Below, piece by piece: positions 18,137-26,254 of a stretch of DNA of 64,000 nucleotides (position 1 is the stretch's first letter; the number at the start of each line of letters is the position of its first letter). The notes beneath the pieces were generated by a model that was given only the letters and a program-made list of their open reading frames with translations, ran no database searches and was not told the DNA's origin. The stretch is from Oscillospiraceae bacterium (lineage in GTDB: Bacteria > Bacillota > Clostridia > Oscillospirales > Acutalibacteraceae). The translations under genes and the position numbers were made by a program. The DNA lies in the NCBI GenBank assembly GCA_910574935.1, contig CAJTCU010000009.1, positions 58,399 through 122,398 on the forward strand. Direction: 5' to 3'.

Positions 18137-18896
18137 CTTGCAGCCCCGCCCCTGCGTCGATCTTCAACACCTTGATACGGAACACCACTGCTAAAACACT
18201 AACCCACATACGAAACATGTACCACACCGGCCGCAGCCCTGAGTGCATACTCTTTCCCGTCACTCTGGGCCGCATCACTGCCGGAATTTCTTCTATACGG
18301 AACTGGAGCAGCAGCATTTGCATAATCATGTTGGCATCCGGGTACTTATCGTCGAAGTGGCCGTATTGGGCATAAAAGTGAAAAGCCTTACGGTTTAATC
18401 CCTGTAGGCCGGTCGTCGGGTCTGCAATATACCGTCCGGTAACCAATTTAATGCCGCCTCGGAACATCCGCAAGGCCACCCGCTTTCCCAGGCCAACGGT
18501 GTCTACTTCTTTCCGCTGTATAAACCGGGACCCCAGTACAATATCCGGTCCCTGCCCGTCTGGATCTCGGAACCGCAGTCTCTCCAGAATAGGCGGGATA
18601 TTGCAGGCCGGGTGCTGACCGTCTCCGTCCATTTGGATTACATACCGATACCCCTGCCGCACCGCAAAGTGGTAGCCGGTCTGCAATCCCTCGCCATAGC
18701 CAAGATTAAAAACATGCGTGACCACCTGGCGTCCCTTTTCCCGGACCACCTGCTGGGTTCCATCCGTAGAGGCGTCATTAACCACCAGCACATCGGCCAC
18801 ACTGTCCATGCCTAGCTGGTCCAACTCGTCCAGCACCCCGCCAATGTTGGCCTCCTCATTATAGGCTGGAATAATGATCAGCAATTCCTTCGCCAT
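18123..18896 (-). CDS. Family 2 glycosyltransferase (dolichyl-phosphate-sugar synthase-like)
   Basis: A 257-residue GT-A enzyme starting MAKELLIIIPAYNEEANIGG, with VVNDASTDGT, the DXD-like QMDGDGQHP and a C-terminal hydrophobic stretch. The family transfers a sugar from a nucleotide donor, often to a polyprenyl phosphate. The ATG at 18894-18896 has GGAGG nine bases upstream; the longer ORF starts inside the neighbouring gene. It overlaps the preceding GT4 gene by 38 bp and the next by 14 bp. It may provide lipid-linked sugar for the 763-residue membrane protein (inference). Confidence 0.85.
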   Translation of the reverse strand: MAKELLIIIPAYNEEANIGGVLDELDQLGMDSVADVLVVNDASTDGTQQVVREKGRQVVTHVFNLGYGEGLQTGYHFAVRQGYRYVIQMDGDGQHPACNIPPILERLRFRDPDGQGPDIVLGSRFIQRKEVDTVGLGKRVALRMFRGGIKLVTGRYIADPTTGLQGLNRKAFHFYAQYGHFDDKYPDANMIMQMLLLQFRIEEIPAVMRPRVTGKSMHSGLRPVWYMFRMWVSVLAVVFRIKVLKIDAGAGLQDVEI

Positions 18897-20115
18897 CTTT
18901 TCTATCCTCCAACAGCCGTAAAATTCTCCGCTCCTGTCCATCGCCGGTCTGCCGCCCGACAGCGGCTGCCCCCAGAGCCCGCCGCCTCTCTTCATCCGCC
19001 AGCAGATCCCGCAGGGTCTTGGCAATGGCATGTGGCTCTAGAGGACATAGCAGGCCGTCCACCCCTGGCTCCAACTGCTCCCGGTTTCCGCTGCGGTCCG
19101 AGGCCACCACAGGCAGCCCCAGGGTCATCGCTTCCTGTATGGCAATGCTCCTGCCCTCAAACCGGGTAGCGTGCACATACACCTGGGCCTGGGCGTAATA
19201 GGGGTACGGATTTTCCACTGCCCCCAGCAGTACAAAGTCGTTCTGAAGGCCCAAGGCGGCGATCTTTGCTTCCAGAGCCCGGCGGCGGTCTCCCTCGCCC
19301 AGCACGTACCATCGGGCGGCCACACCCCAGTCTTTTAAAAGTCCCATGGCTTCCACCGAGACCTCCAGCCCTTTCTGGTGGGTGAGCCGTCCCACGGTCA
19401 GCAGCCGGAGGCCTTTGTAGCCGTCCGAAAACCCACCGGGCTCCCGGCTGCGGACCCGTATCAGCTGCTGGTCCACAAAGTTTGGAAATACCTCTACCCG
19501 GTCCGCGTACTCTGGGTAAAACTGAATGAAAGCCTGAGCGGTTTCTTCTGATACCGCGAAAATTTTTTGAAAGCCAGCCCAGCAGCCCTGGTCCATGTCT
19601 CTTGTGTACCCAGCACTGGGGTAGTCAATATGGACAAAAGCCGCCTTGGTCTTGGCTTTAACATGGTCCGCTGTATAGTAGGCCGAGCCTCCCTCTATGT
19701 AGGCCACCGCCAGGTCGAACTCCATATCTAGGCGGGGGGCACTGTCCGAAATCACCCGCCACAGCAGCTTATCCGTCTGCACCCGGCCCCGGCGGAGCAT
19801 TCCCGCCAGGGTTCGAACTGTATAAGCCATTTTGCGGAAGAAGCCCCCACCCCGGAAAAAACCTGAAAGGGAGGTTCTGGCCAGGGCCCGCCTACCTTTT
19901 TTTGTCAATACGGACTCTTTACAAAAACTCTTGTTCAGCAGCTGGACCCCCAAGGGGAGCTGACTGGCCAGCTCCCCTTGCCCTAAAAGCACAAAAAGAT
20001 ACAGCTGAAGCTCTTCCTCATCCCGCGTTTCGCTCAGCTTCCTCAGCAAGGCCAACAGGGCCGTCTCCGCCCCGGCCCTGCTCAGGGTATTGATTACGAA
20101 TAGAATCTTCTTCAT
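18859..20115 (-). CDS. Family 4 glycosyltransferase (GT-B)
   Basis: A 418-residue retaining glycosyltransferase. The N-terminus MKKILFVINTLSRAGAETAL is the typical GT4 glycine/GAE motif; LTVGRLTHQKGLEVSVEAM and FEGRSIAIQEAMTLGLPVV hold the donor-binding E(x7)E region. It is cytosolic and uses a nucleotide sugar. The start lies 98 bp inside the end of the DUF2304 gene, in a different frame. It probably acts with PelF or on a separate glycan made by the same operon. Confidence 0.88.
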   Translation of the reverse strand: MKKILFVINTLSRAGAETALLALLRKLSETRDEEELQLYLFVLLGQGELASQLPLGVQLLNKSFCKESVLTKKGRRALARTSLSGFFRGGGFFRKMAYTVRTLAGMLRRGRVQTDKLLWRVISDSAPRLDMEFDLAVAYIEGGSAYYTADHVKAKTKAAFVHIDYPSAGYTRDMDQGCWAGFQKIFAVSEETAQAFIQFYPEYADRVEVFPNFVDQQLIRVRSREPGGFSDGYKGLRLLTVGRLTHQKGLEVSVEAMGLLKDWGVAARWYVLGEGDRRRALEAKIAALGLQNDFVLLGAVENPYPYYAQAQVYVHATRFEGRSIAIQEAMTLGLPVVASDRSGNREQLEPGVDGLLCPLEPHAIAKTLRDLLADEERRRALGAAAVGRQTGDGQERRILRLLEDRKDGEGIADHYSSL

Positions 20116-20482
20116 GTTTTTTCAGCTCCTCAAGCTTTAAGGCCAGCTGGCGGTTTTCTTCCAGCAACAGGGATACCTGTACGGCCAGCTCGTCGCTGCG
20201 CATTAAAAGCTTGGAAATCAGCAGAGCAAACTGAAAGGCCCCCAGCACGCCCACCGTACAGATGCCAATGACTGCAATGCCAGTGCCGGCGGACAGCATC
20301 GCGGTCCAGCGGGAGAACACTGGCACAGCCCCTACAATGATCATGGCCGCGCCCAGAAACTCCCACACTACGGTCAGATTGGCGGTCATTTTCCGTTTGG
20401 ATAAGCACCAAAACGCAGCCCCCAGCACAAGAATACCCACCACCACCATAGTGACCCGTAGAGTAATCGGAATTGTCATCAT
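20018..20482 (-). CDS. DUF2304-like small membrane protein with coiled-coil tail
   Basis: A 154-residue protein with three predicted membrane segments (VTMVVVGILVLGAAFWCL, VWEFLGAAMIIVGAVPVF, GIAVIGICTVGVLGAFQFAL) and a heptad-rich tail (LLLEENRQLALKLEELKKHEE). DUF2304 proteins usually sit beside glycosyltransferases in polysaccharide clusters. Tandem Met codons lie at 20480-20482 and 20477-20479, both served by AAGGAGAGG; the first is used here. Its last ~33 residues overlap the next gene out of frame. It follows pelG by 13 bp. Confidence 0.75.
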   Translation of the reverse strand: MMTIPITLRVTMVVVGILVLGAAFWCLSKRKMTANLTVVWEFLGAAMIIVGAVPVFSRWTAMLSAGTGIAVIGICTVGVLGAFQFALLISKLLMRSDELAVQVSLLLEENRQLALKLEELKKHEEDSIRNQYPEQGRGGDGPVGLAEEAERNAG

Positions 20483-20495
20483 TTCCTCTCCTTTC

Positions 20496-21974
20496 TCAAG
20501 GCGCCTGTACCGCTTCCTCTTCCCCTTCTTTTTGGGCGTCCCGGTCATAAACCAGGCCGGTGGGCTCGTCGCCAATAACCCGTTTAAGCAGCACGCCGGT
20601 GCAGAAAATTGTTTTGTCCAGATTCTTTTCGCAGCTCCGCAGCCGGATATATCCAATGGTCCAGCCTGTAAACGCCCCGGCCACCAGCCCCACGCCATAC
20701 CATAGCTCTGGCAGATGGGTAGCCAGGACGCTGCCCAAAAAGGTGACCACGCAAAACCCCACTGTCGCAAACACGGCACCCAGCAAATCGTTATAATAAT
20801 ACAGGAAAAGGATCACCGCATACATAATGAACACAATAAAGTATCCAGCGGCCAGACAAGGATAAATACGCAGAGTCAGGCCGGAATATCCCGCCCCCGG
20901 CAGCACCACAATGGCGATGAGGTAGATTACCGTGGAGACAATAAACTGAATGCGCGCCAGGCTCATCAGCTCGCTGGAGATTTGCCGGAACATCCTGCTC
21001 TTGGCAATTTCAATATCCGCCAGCTTGGCCCCAATGACCGCCTCGGAATAGATCTTGTACTTGGCATGGAAATTCATTTCCACCCGGGCAATAAAGATCA
21101 CCGTGGCAGAGATATTGGTAAACATAGCCAAACACGAGGCCATGTCATAGGGCTGGTTGCACACAAAAGTATCCACCAGCACCAGACGCATGTCAGTGGT
21201 CCAGAACACGAAATTGTGAATATACAGACCCAAAATATACATAAAGTTGGTGACCACCAGGGCCCAGTATTTCTTGAAGTACTGGAACACTGGCCGGAAG
21301 CGGTTGCTGTTTTTCAAAAAGTACCGTTTCACCACCCCAAATTCCAAGATACCGGTAAGAAAAAAGCCAGTCATCAGCCCAAAGAGCATACTCTCGGTAA
21401 TGTTCCAGTGCAGCAGATAACGCAAAAACAGGGTGCATAGAAAAGCTTCTAGCATTCCAATAAGAAAATCCAAGGAAATACGCCCGTAATCCTTACAAAT
21501 TGAGAGGTACAGCATGGAATAGAACGTGAACACCAACCCAATATACCCACAGAACCCCGTGAAAACATAGAACACCCGCACACCGCCTACAAAGTGCTCC
21601 CACAGACAAAAAGGCACCCCTAACAGGCAGCTAAGGCCAATGTTCATGGCAAGGCCCAAATAATAGCAAGGCAGGATGTCTTGAAAGCGCTCCTCATAGA
21701 TGCAGTCCTCCATATACTTAGAGAGCACCGCGTTAAAAGGGGCTGCTGTAAGCAGGGAGAAAATGAATATGTACAGCACTGTGCAGGAGAACAACTCTCG
21801 GGTAACAAAGCCCAGCTGATTGAACCCCAGCACCCACCCAGCAATAACAATTTCTAAAATCACCAGGAACATGGGGGCCACAGTAATGGCCGAACTGTAC
21901 ACAAAGCCCACCAGGTTGGTGGCAATGGTATGCTTGCCAAACAGCTTATTCAGTTTTACACCAACACCGGCCAT
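20496..21974 (-). CDS. pelG: PelG-like exopolysaccharide Pel transporter
   Basis: A 492-residue membrane protein with about 12 hydrophobic segments, beginning MAGVGVKLNKLFGKHTIAT. The pattern and neighbours match PelG, the flippase-like protein that works with PelF to polymerise and export Pel polysaccharide across the cytoplasmic membrane. The start codon directly abuts the pelF stop. In characterised Pel systems PelD and PelE form an inner-membrane complex with PelG, and all of these genes are present here. Confidence 0.85.
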   Translation of the reverse strand: MAGVGVKLNKLFGKHTIATNLVGFVYSSAITVAPMFLVILEIVIAGWVLGFNQLGFVTRELFSCTVLYIFIFSLLTAAPFNAVLSKYMEDCIYEERFQDILPCYYLGLAMNIGLSCLLGVPFCLWEHFVGGVRVFYVFTGFCGYIGLVFTFYSMLYLSICKDYGRISLDFLIGMLEAFLCTLFLRYLLHWNITESMLFGLMTGFFLTGILEFGVVKRYFLKNSNRFRPVFQYFKKYWALVVTNFMYILGLYIHNFVFWTTDMRLVLVDTFVCNQPYDMASCLAMFTNISATVIFIARVEMNFHAKYKIYSEAVIGAKLADIEIAKSRMFRQISSELMSLARIQFIVSTVIYLIAIVVLPGAGYSGLTLRIYPCLAAGYFIVFIMYAVILFLYYYNDLLGAVFATVGFCVVTFLGSVLATHLPELWYGVGLVAGAFTGWTIGYIRLRSCEKNLDKTIFCTGVLLKRVIGDEPTGLVYDRDAQKEGEEEAVQAP

Positions 21975-23438
21975 CTACCCCGCCCCCTTTCTTTTTTTGC
22001 CGGCCTTTACCGGGGGCGCTTCTTCCGGCTCCTGACAAAGGTCGTTGTACAGCTTTTCATAGGCCCTCCGCAGATCCTCAATTTTATAGCGGCTCACTAC
22101 CCGCCGGTAGCCGTTCTCGCCCATCTCTTTACGCAGCGCCTCCCGGTGGGCCAAAAAGATGATAGCCTGGGCAATCTCCTCCACATTCATCACATGGGTC
22201 ACCACCCCCGCAGGGCCAAAGTCGTCGCTTTCTCCCAAGATAAGCCCCTTGCAGTTTCCCACATCTGTGGCAATGGCGGGCTTTTTGGCAGCGAAGCCCT
22301 CTAAAATAGTCAGGGGCTGGCCCTCGCTAATGCTGGTAAGAATGGTCATGTCCATGCGGCCCAGATACTCGGCCACGTCGATACGGCCTGTGAAAATAAC
22401 GCTCTCTGATATTCCCATGATCTCCACCAGTTCCCGGCACTGCTGAGCATACTCTGGGTCCTCGTCCCAAGGGCCCATAATCCACAGCTTAAGCTTCGGC
22501 TCCCGCTCGTAAGCAAAGCCAAAAGCCTGTATCATGGTTTTTACATCCTTAATGGGCGTTACCCGCAGCACCGCGCCCACATTGATAAAGCCCGCATCCT
22601 CTGGCTTTTTCCCAGGGATATTTTGGTAACGCTCTACATTGATACCGTTGGGGATAACCATCGTCTTTTCTTCTGGGCATTCTAGATCAATTTGCAGGCT
22701 TTGGGCGCGCTCATACAGGCTGGTGACCAGGTCCGCCCGATTATACGCCAGACGGGACATCTTGCGAAACTGCTCAATCCAGATATTTTTATAGATGCCC
22801 TGTACCCATTTTGCTTTAATCAGCTCCTCCTCCCGTTCCCGGGTGTAGATGCCGTGCTCGGAAATCAGCAGCCGCCCGCCGTGCAGATACTTGGCCATAC
22901 TGCCCAGCACCCCCGCGTAGCCAGTGCATACGCAGTGGTACAGGTCCGCCTTTGGCACCTTCATTTTCAGCGTAAAGAAGAAGGGCAGGTAGATGGAGCG
23001 CATCATCCACAAAAAGTCTGTAAAGACCATCTGGCTGTAGTTCAGCCGGTAGCAGTCTTTTACCGCGTTCAGAAAGTCCTCCCCCATCAGCAGGGCGTTC
23101 AGGGAGAAGCCCGGGGCCTGGGCCATATTGATAAGGGTCTCCCAGTCCACATTCTGATCTAGCAACAGGCCCCGCAGGGCCCGGAACTGGGTTTTATCCA
23201 TACGCAGAGGCCGCAGGCGGCGCTTGGTATAGTCCGCATCGTCCAAATAGACCTCGTGCACCTGCTTTACGTTTTCGGGTAGTTCATATACAAAGCGCCC
23301 CCGCAGGGCCCGGCTGGCCACCACGGCCAAAATGACGAACTCTCTGTCTGGAAAAGCCCGTATCATACTGTGCACCCAACTGGACACACCTCCCACCACA
23401 TAAGGGTAACTCCCCTCTACCACTAAACAGATCCGCAT
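21975..23438 (-). CDS. pelF: PelF-like family 4 glycosyltransferase
   Basis: A 487-residue GT4 enzyme with the PelF-specific N-terminus MRICLVVEGSYPYVVGGVSS, then ISEHGIYTRERE, VIPNGINVERY, and the donor-site stretch TSISEGQPLTILEGFAAKKP. PelF is the cytosolic polymerase for Pel, a cationic polymer of partly de-N-acetylated N-acetylhexosamine. The C-terminus is Lys-rich (KAGKKRKGAG). It lies between the PelA-like gene (18 bp) and pelG (0 bp). Confidence 0.9.
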   Translation of the reverse strand: MRICLVVEGSYPYVVGGVSSWVHSMIRAFPDREFVILAVVASRALRGRFVYELPENVKQVHEVYLDDADYTKRRLRPLRMDKTQFRALRGLLLDQNVDWETLINMAQAPGFSLNALLMGEDFLNAVKDCYRLNYSQMVFTDFLWMMRSIYLPFFFTLKMKVPKADLYHCVCTGYAGVLGSMAKYLHGGRLLISEHGIYTREREEELIKAKWVQGIYKNIWIEQFRKMSRLAYNRADLVTSLYERAQSLQIDLECPEEKTMVIPNGINVERYQNIPGKKPEDAGFINVGAVLRVTPIKDVKTMIQAFGFAYEREPKLKLWIMGPWDEDPEYAQQCRELVEIMGISESVIFTGRIDVAEYLGRMDMTILTSISEGQPLTILEGFAAKKPAIATDVGNCKGLILGESDDFGPAGVVTHVMNVEEIAQAIIFLAHREALRKEMGENGYRRVVSRYKIEDLRRAYEKLYNDLCQEPEEAPPVKAGKKRKGAG

Positions 23439-23456
23439 AGGTTTCCCCCCTTTCCC

Positions 23457-25283
23457 TTAAAATTGATACCGCCGCTCTGCCGCTGCCTTGAGAGTCACCG
23501 TCAGCTCCGAGCTCTGAGTTCGGATCAGAAAAGCGTCCTCTTCCAACTTTTCAAAGCTGCCGCCCTCTAGGCCGGCAATCTCCTCATGGTGGGTGCGCAG
23601 GATGAACCAGGCGCCCTCTCCGCCGCCGTCCACTTTCAAGTGGATGACGTCTCCCTGGCGTTCTTCCTGATAGCTCAGGTTGAGAAAATTTCGCAGCCGG
23701 CTGTCTGTCTGGGCGGTAGTGAGTCCATCGAAAGCGTCGTACGCCCTCCAGTAATGCCGCAGGTCCCGGCCTAAGCCTCTCACCCGCTGGGTCCACCGGG
23801 GGTTGCTTTGGTCCTCTGGGTAAACGCTTTCGCCTACGTCCGCCAAAACGCTGGTATAGGCCAGAGCCGTTTCTAGGCAGCGCACCCGGAAATCTCCCAG
23901 GTAGGTGTGGTCCATGCCGTCGGCTACCACCCGCTGCCAGGTAACTTGACTGTTTAAATAGCCAAAAATATCACTGCCACCAGTATATTCGGCCACCACG
24001 GTGCGCACACACCCCAGCATCTCCTGCTGATCACAAGTGGCCAGCAGGCTCTCTAGCCCGACACTGCCGGCGAAAAGACTGGTAAACCGGTAGTCAGGCG
24101 CCTGAAAGCCCATAAATTCCTGATCAGCCTCCCACTTTTCCATCAGGTCCGTACCAGAAAAATTCACGGTAGAAAGACCCGCCTCGCCATGCTGCTCGTT
24201 AATCTGCCGCATATAATAGGTGAAGCTCTCGGCCTGGGGCAAACTGTCGTCCGTATAGTCATACTGGGGAGACATCATATAGGTAACGCCCAGATGATTT
24301 TGTTCATATACTGCGCCCAGGTCTGGCCAAACTAGGTCCCGCAAAAATCCCGTCATGTTCTGGCTGTAGAGAGCGTCCATCACCTCTGGGTTCTCGTCAG
24401 AGAGTCCCGGGTAGTTGGCCACCACCAGGGTCTGGGCATTTACCACTGGGTACAACATATAGGGCGAGGCTTGGGCTGAAAAGGCCGAGAGCAGTCCAAT
24501 CCCCACGGCATCCTCCATATAGCCGCCATTGACCACAAACACATAGCCGCTGCCACTGCTTTTGCTCCAAAGGATGGCGGGGTTCTGCTCCGCCACATCT
24601 TCCGGACCCTCTGCGGGAATGCCCTGCATGTACACGGCAGTGCCCGCCCCCAGGCCGTACCAGGGAACTTCCAGCTCCAGGTCTTGCTTTTTTTCCTCTT
24701 CGGGAGTCCCGGCCTGGTAAACCGCCTCTCCCCCCAACAAAAAGCCCTTATAAATCCGGATCCCCTTCAGAGCGACACCTTCCTCCACCACCCGCCGGAT
24801 TCCCAGTAAGCGGCGTAAGGCTTGATCAGCGGCAATGACCTCTGGCTCTGGCAGACCACAAAAGACTAGGTCCACCCCCCGTTCCACCAGGGATGAAAGC
24901 GCCTCGACCTCACCGAACTCTGTCCAATTCACTTGTTTTGAATCGATCACTACCATATGGCCGTCCGCTTCCTGGCAGGACGCCGCGTCCTGATAAAAGG
25001 CTACCCCCTGCTTGCTATACTGGGCCCAGGCATATGCCGTGCGCCCCACAGGGCTCTCTCTATCTCCTATACACAAAACATAGTCCCTTTGGCTTTGCGT
25101 ACCAACAGACCCAACTTCTGGATTAAAGGCCTCGCTGCCGCTGGGCAGCTCACCGGCCTCTATCGCAAAACGGTTGGTCTGATAATCATTCAAGGCGTCC
25201 CTGGCGGCATAGGTAAACTGGAACATAAACAGCACCACAAACATCAGTATAGAGATGGAAAAATAGTTTCTTTTAGAAATCAC
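23457..25283 (-). CDS. DUF2194 protein, PelA-like candidate polysaccharide deacetylase
   Basis: A 608-residue protein with an N-terminal membrane anchor (residues ~7-26, SISILMFVVLFMFQFTYAA) and a large extracytoplasmic part. MMSPQYDYTDD and AESFTYYMRQINEQHGEAG resemble the central region of DUF2194/PelA-type proteins. In known Gram-positive pel operons this slot holds the PelA deacetylase. Catalytic metal ligands could not be assigned with certainty. The C-terminus (~470-608) looks like an all-beta domain. It is the third gene of the operon. Confidence 0.7.
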   Translation of the reverse strand: MISKRNYFSISILMFVVLFMFQFTYAARDALNDYQTNRFAIEAGELPSGSEAFNPEVGSVGTQSQRDYVLCIGDRESPVGRTAYAWAQYSKQGVAFYQDAASCQEADGHMVVIDSKQVNWTEFGEVEALSSLVERGVDLVFCGLPEPEVIAADQALRRLLGIRRVVEEGVALKGIRIYKGFLLGGEAVYQAGTPEEEKKQDLELEVPWYGLGAGTAVYMQGIPAEGPEDVAEQNPAILWSKSSGSGYVFVVNGGYMEDAVGIGLLSAFSAQASPYMLYPVVNAQTLVVANYPGLSDENPEVMDALYSQNMTGFLRDLVWPDLGAVYEQNHLGVTYMMSPQYDYTDDSLPQAESFTYYMRQINEQHGEAGLSTVNFSGTDLMEKWEADQEFMGFQAPDYRFTSLFAGSVGLESLLATCDQQEMLGCVRTVVAEYTGGSDIFGYLNSQVTWQRVVADGMDHTYLGDFRVRCLETALAYTSVLADVGESVYPEDQSNPRWTQRVRGLGRDLRHYWRAYDAFDGLTTAQTDSRLRNFLNLSYQEERQGDVIHLKVDGGGEGAWFILRTHHEEIAGLEGGSFEKLEEDAFLIRTQSSELTVTLKAAAERRYQF

Positions 25284-25297
25284 TGGCGCTTCACCTC

Positions 25298-26254
25298 CTA
25301 ACTGAATGTGCGCACAAGCTCCAGGGTCTCGCTGTCCAGCACCACGTCAGAGTGCCGCAGGGCCTGTAGGGTACTAAAAAAGGCCTCTCGATTTTTCATC
25401 GTAAAGTACAGCTTTAACCGAACTGTATAGGCTGAAAGCTCCCCTGGGTACTGCTCCCACAGACGGGCAGACCACTTTTCGGCGCTTTCCAGCTCGCCGC
25501 ACTCCATAAGCCGCAGGCAAAGGCACTCGTACTGCCAAGCTGGAAATCCTTCCTTGTCCTTCACAAAAAAGCTGGCCGCCACCCGCTCCATGATTTGGAC
25601 ATAGCGGCGCTGCTCCAGACTGGTAAACACCTGCTGGCACAGTACGCTGTTCATATAGCCTATTAAGTCTTTCTCGACGCGAATGTCTCCGGTCTCCTCT
25701 TCCTCCAGTTCCTTTAGCTTCTTCTGGCAGGTGGTACGGAACTCGTCTAGCTTATCGCTTAAAACCGCCGCAGCGTAATGAGAGGACTCCGAGTCCTCCA
25801 CGTTCAGTACCAGAGCAATCGCCGCCAAAGAACCGTCCACATTTCCCTTAATGGTGTTTAGCATCACCTGGCGCAGATCTCTCTTGTCACTGACCAAAGC
25901 CGCCTCTTCTAGGGGAACAATGCCGCGCTGGCGGTTTTCGTCCGCTTTCAAGTAGCTTCTCACCCGCTTTTTATCAAACTCCACGTCCTCCAGGTCCGGC
26001 TCCACCCCATAAAACAGCAGGCAAAATAAATGCGACCCTAAAAAGAATAGGGGCCCAATGACAGGACATAGCAACATGACGAAAAAGCGCAGGAAATAAT
26101 TCATGCGCTTATCATGGATCACTTCTACACCCTCTCGCCTTTCCCGAGAGGTGCGTACAGGCACCATCACCAGGCAGCCCAACAGCAGATAGCCCAGAGC
26201 CACCAAGGTGTTTAAGAACACCACCCCCAGAAACACCATCTCTTCCCAGGTCAT
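25298..26254 (-). CDS. pelE: PelE-like membrane/TPR protein
   Basis: A 318-residue protein with two membrane segments (FLGVVFLNTLVALGYLLLG and FFVMLLCPVIGPLFFLGSHL) and a helical, TPR-like C-terminal region. This is the PelE architecture: two helices plus cytosolic TPR repeats that form a complex with PelD and PelG. Its ATG overlaps the pelD stop by 4 bp (ATGA), which implies coupled translation. Primary-sequence conservation of PelE is low, so the call rests on architecture and position. Confidence 0.75.
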   Translation of the reverse strand: MTWEEMVFLGVVFLNTLVALGYLLLGCLVMVPVRTSRERREGVEVIHDKRMNYFLRFFVMLLCPVIGPLFFLGSHLFCLLFYGVEPDLEDVEFDKKRVRSYLKADENRQRGIVPLEEAALVSDKRDLRQVMLNTIKGNVDGSLAAIALVLNVEDSESSHYAAAVLSDKLDEFRTTCQKKLKELEEEETGDIRVEKDLIGYMNSVLCQQVFTSLEQRRYVQIMERVAASFFVKDKEGFPAWQYECLCLRLMECGELESAEKWSARLWEQYPGELSAYTVRLKLYFTMKNREAFFSTLQALRHSDVVLDSETLELVRTFS

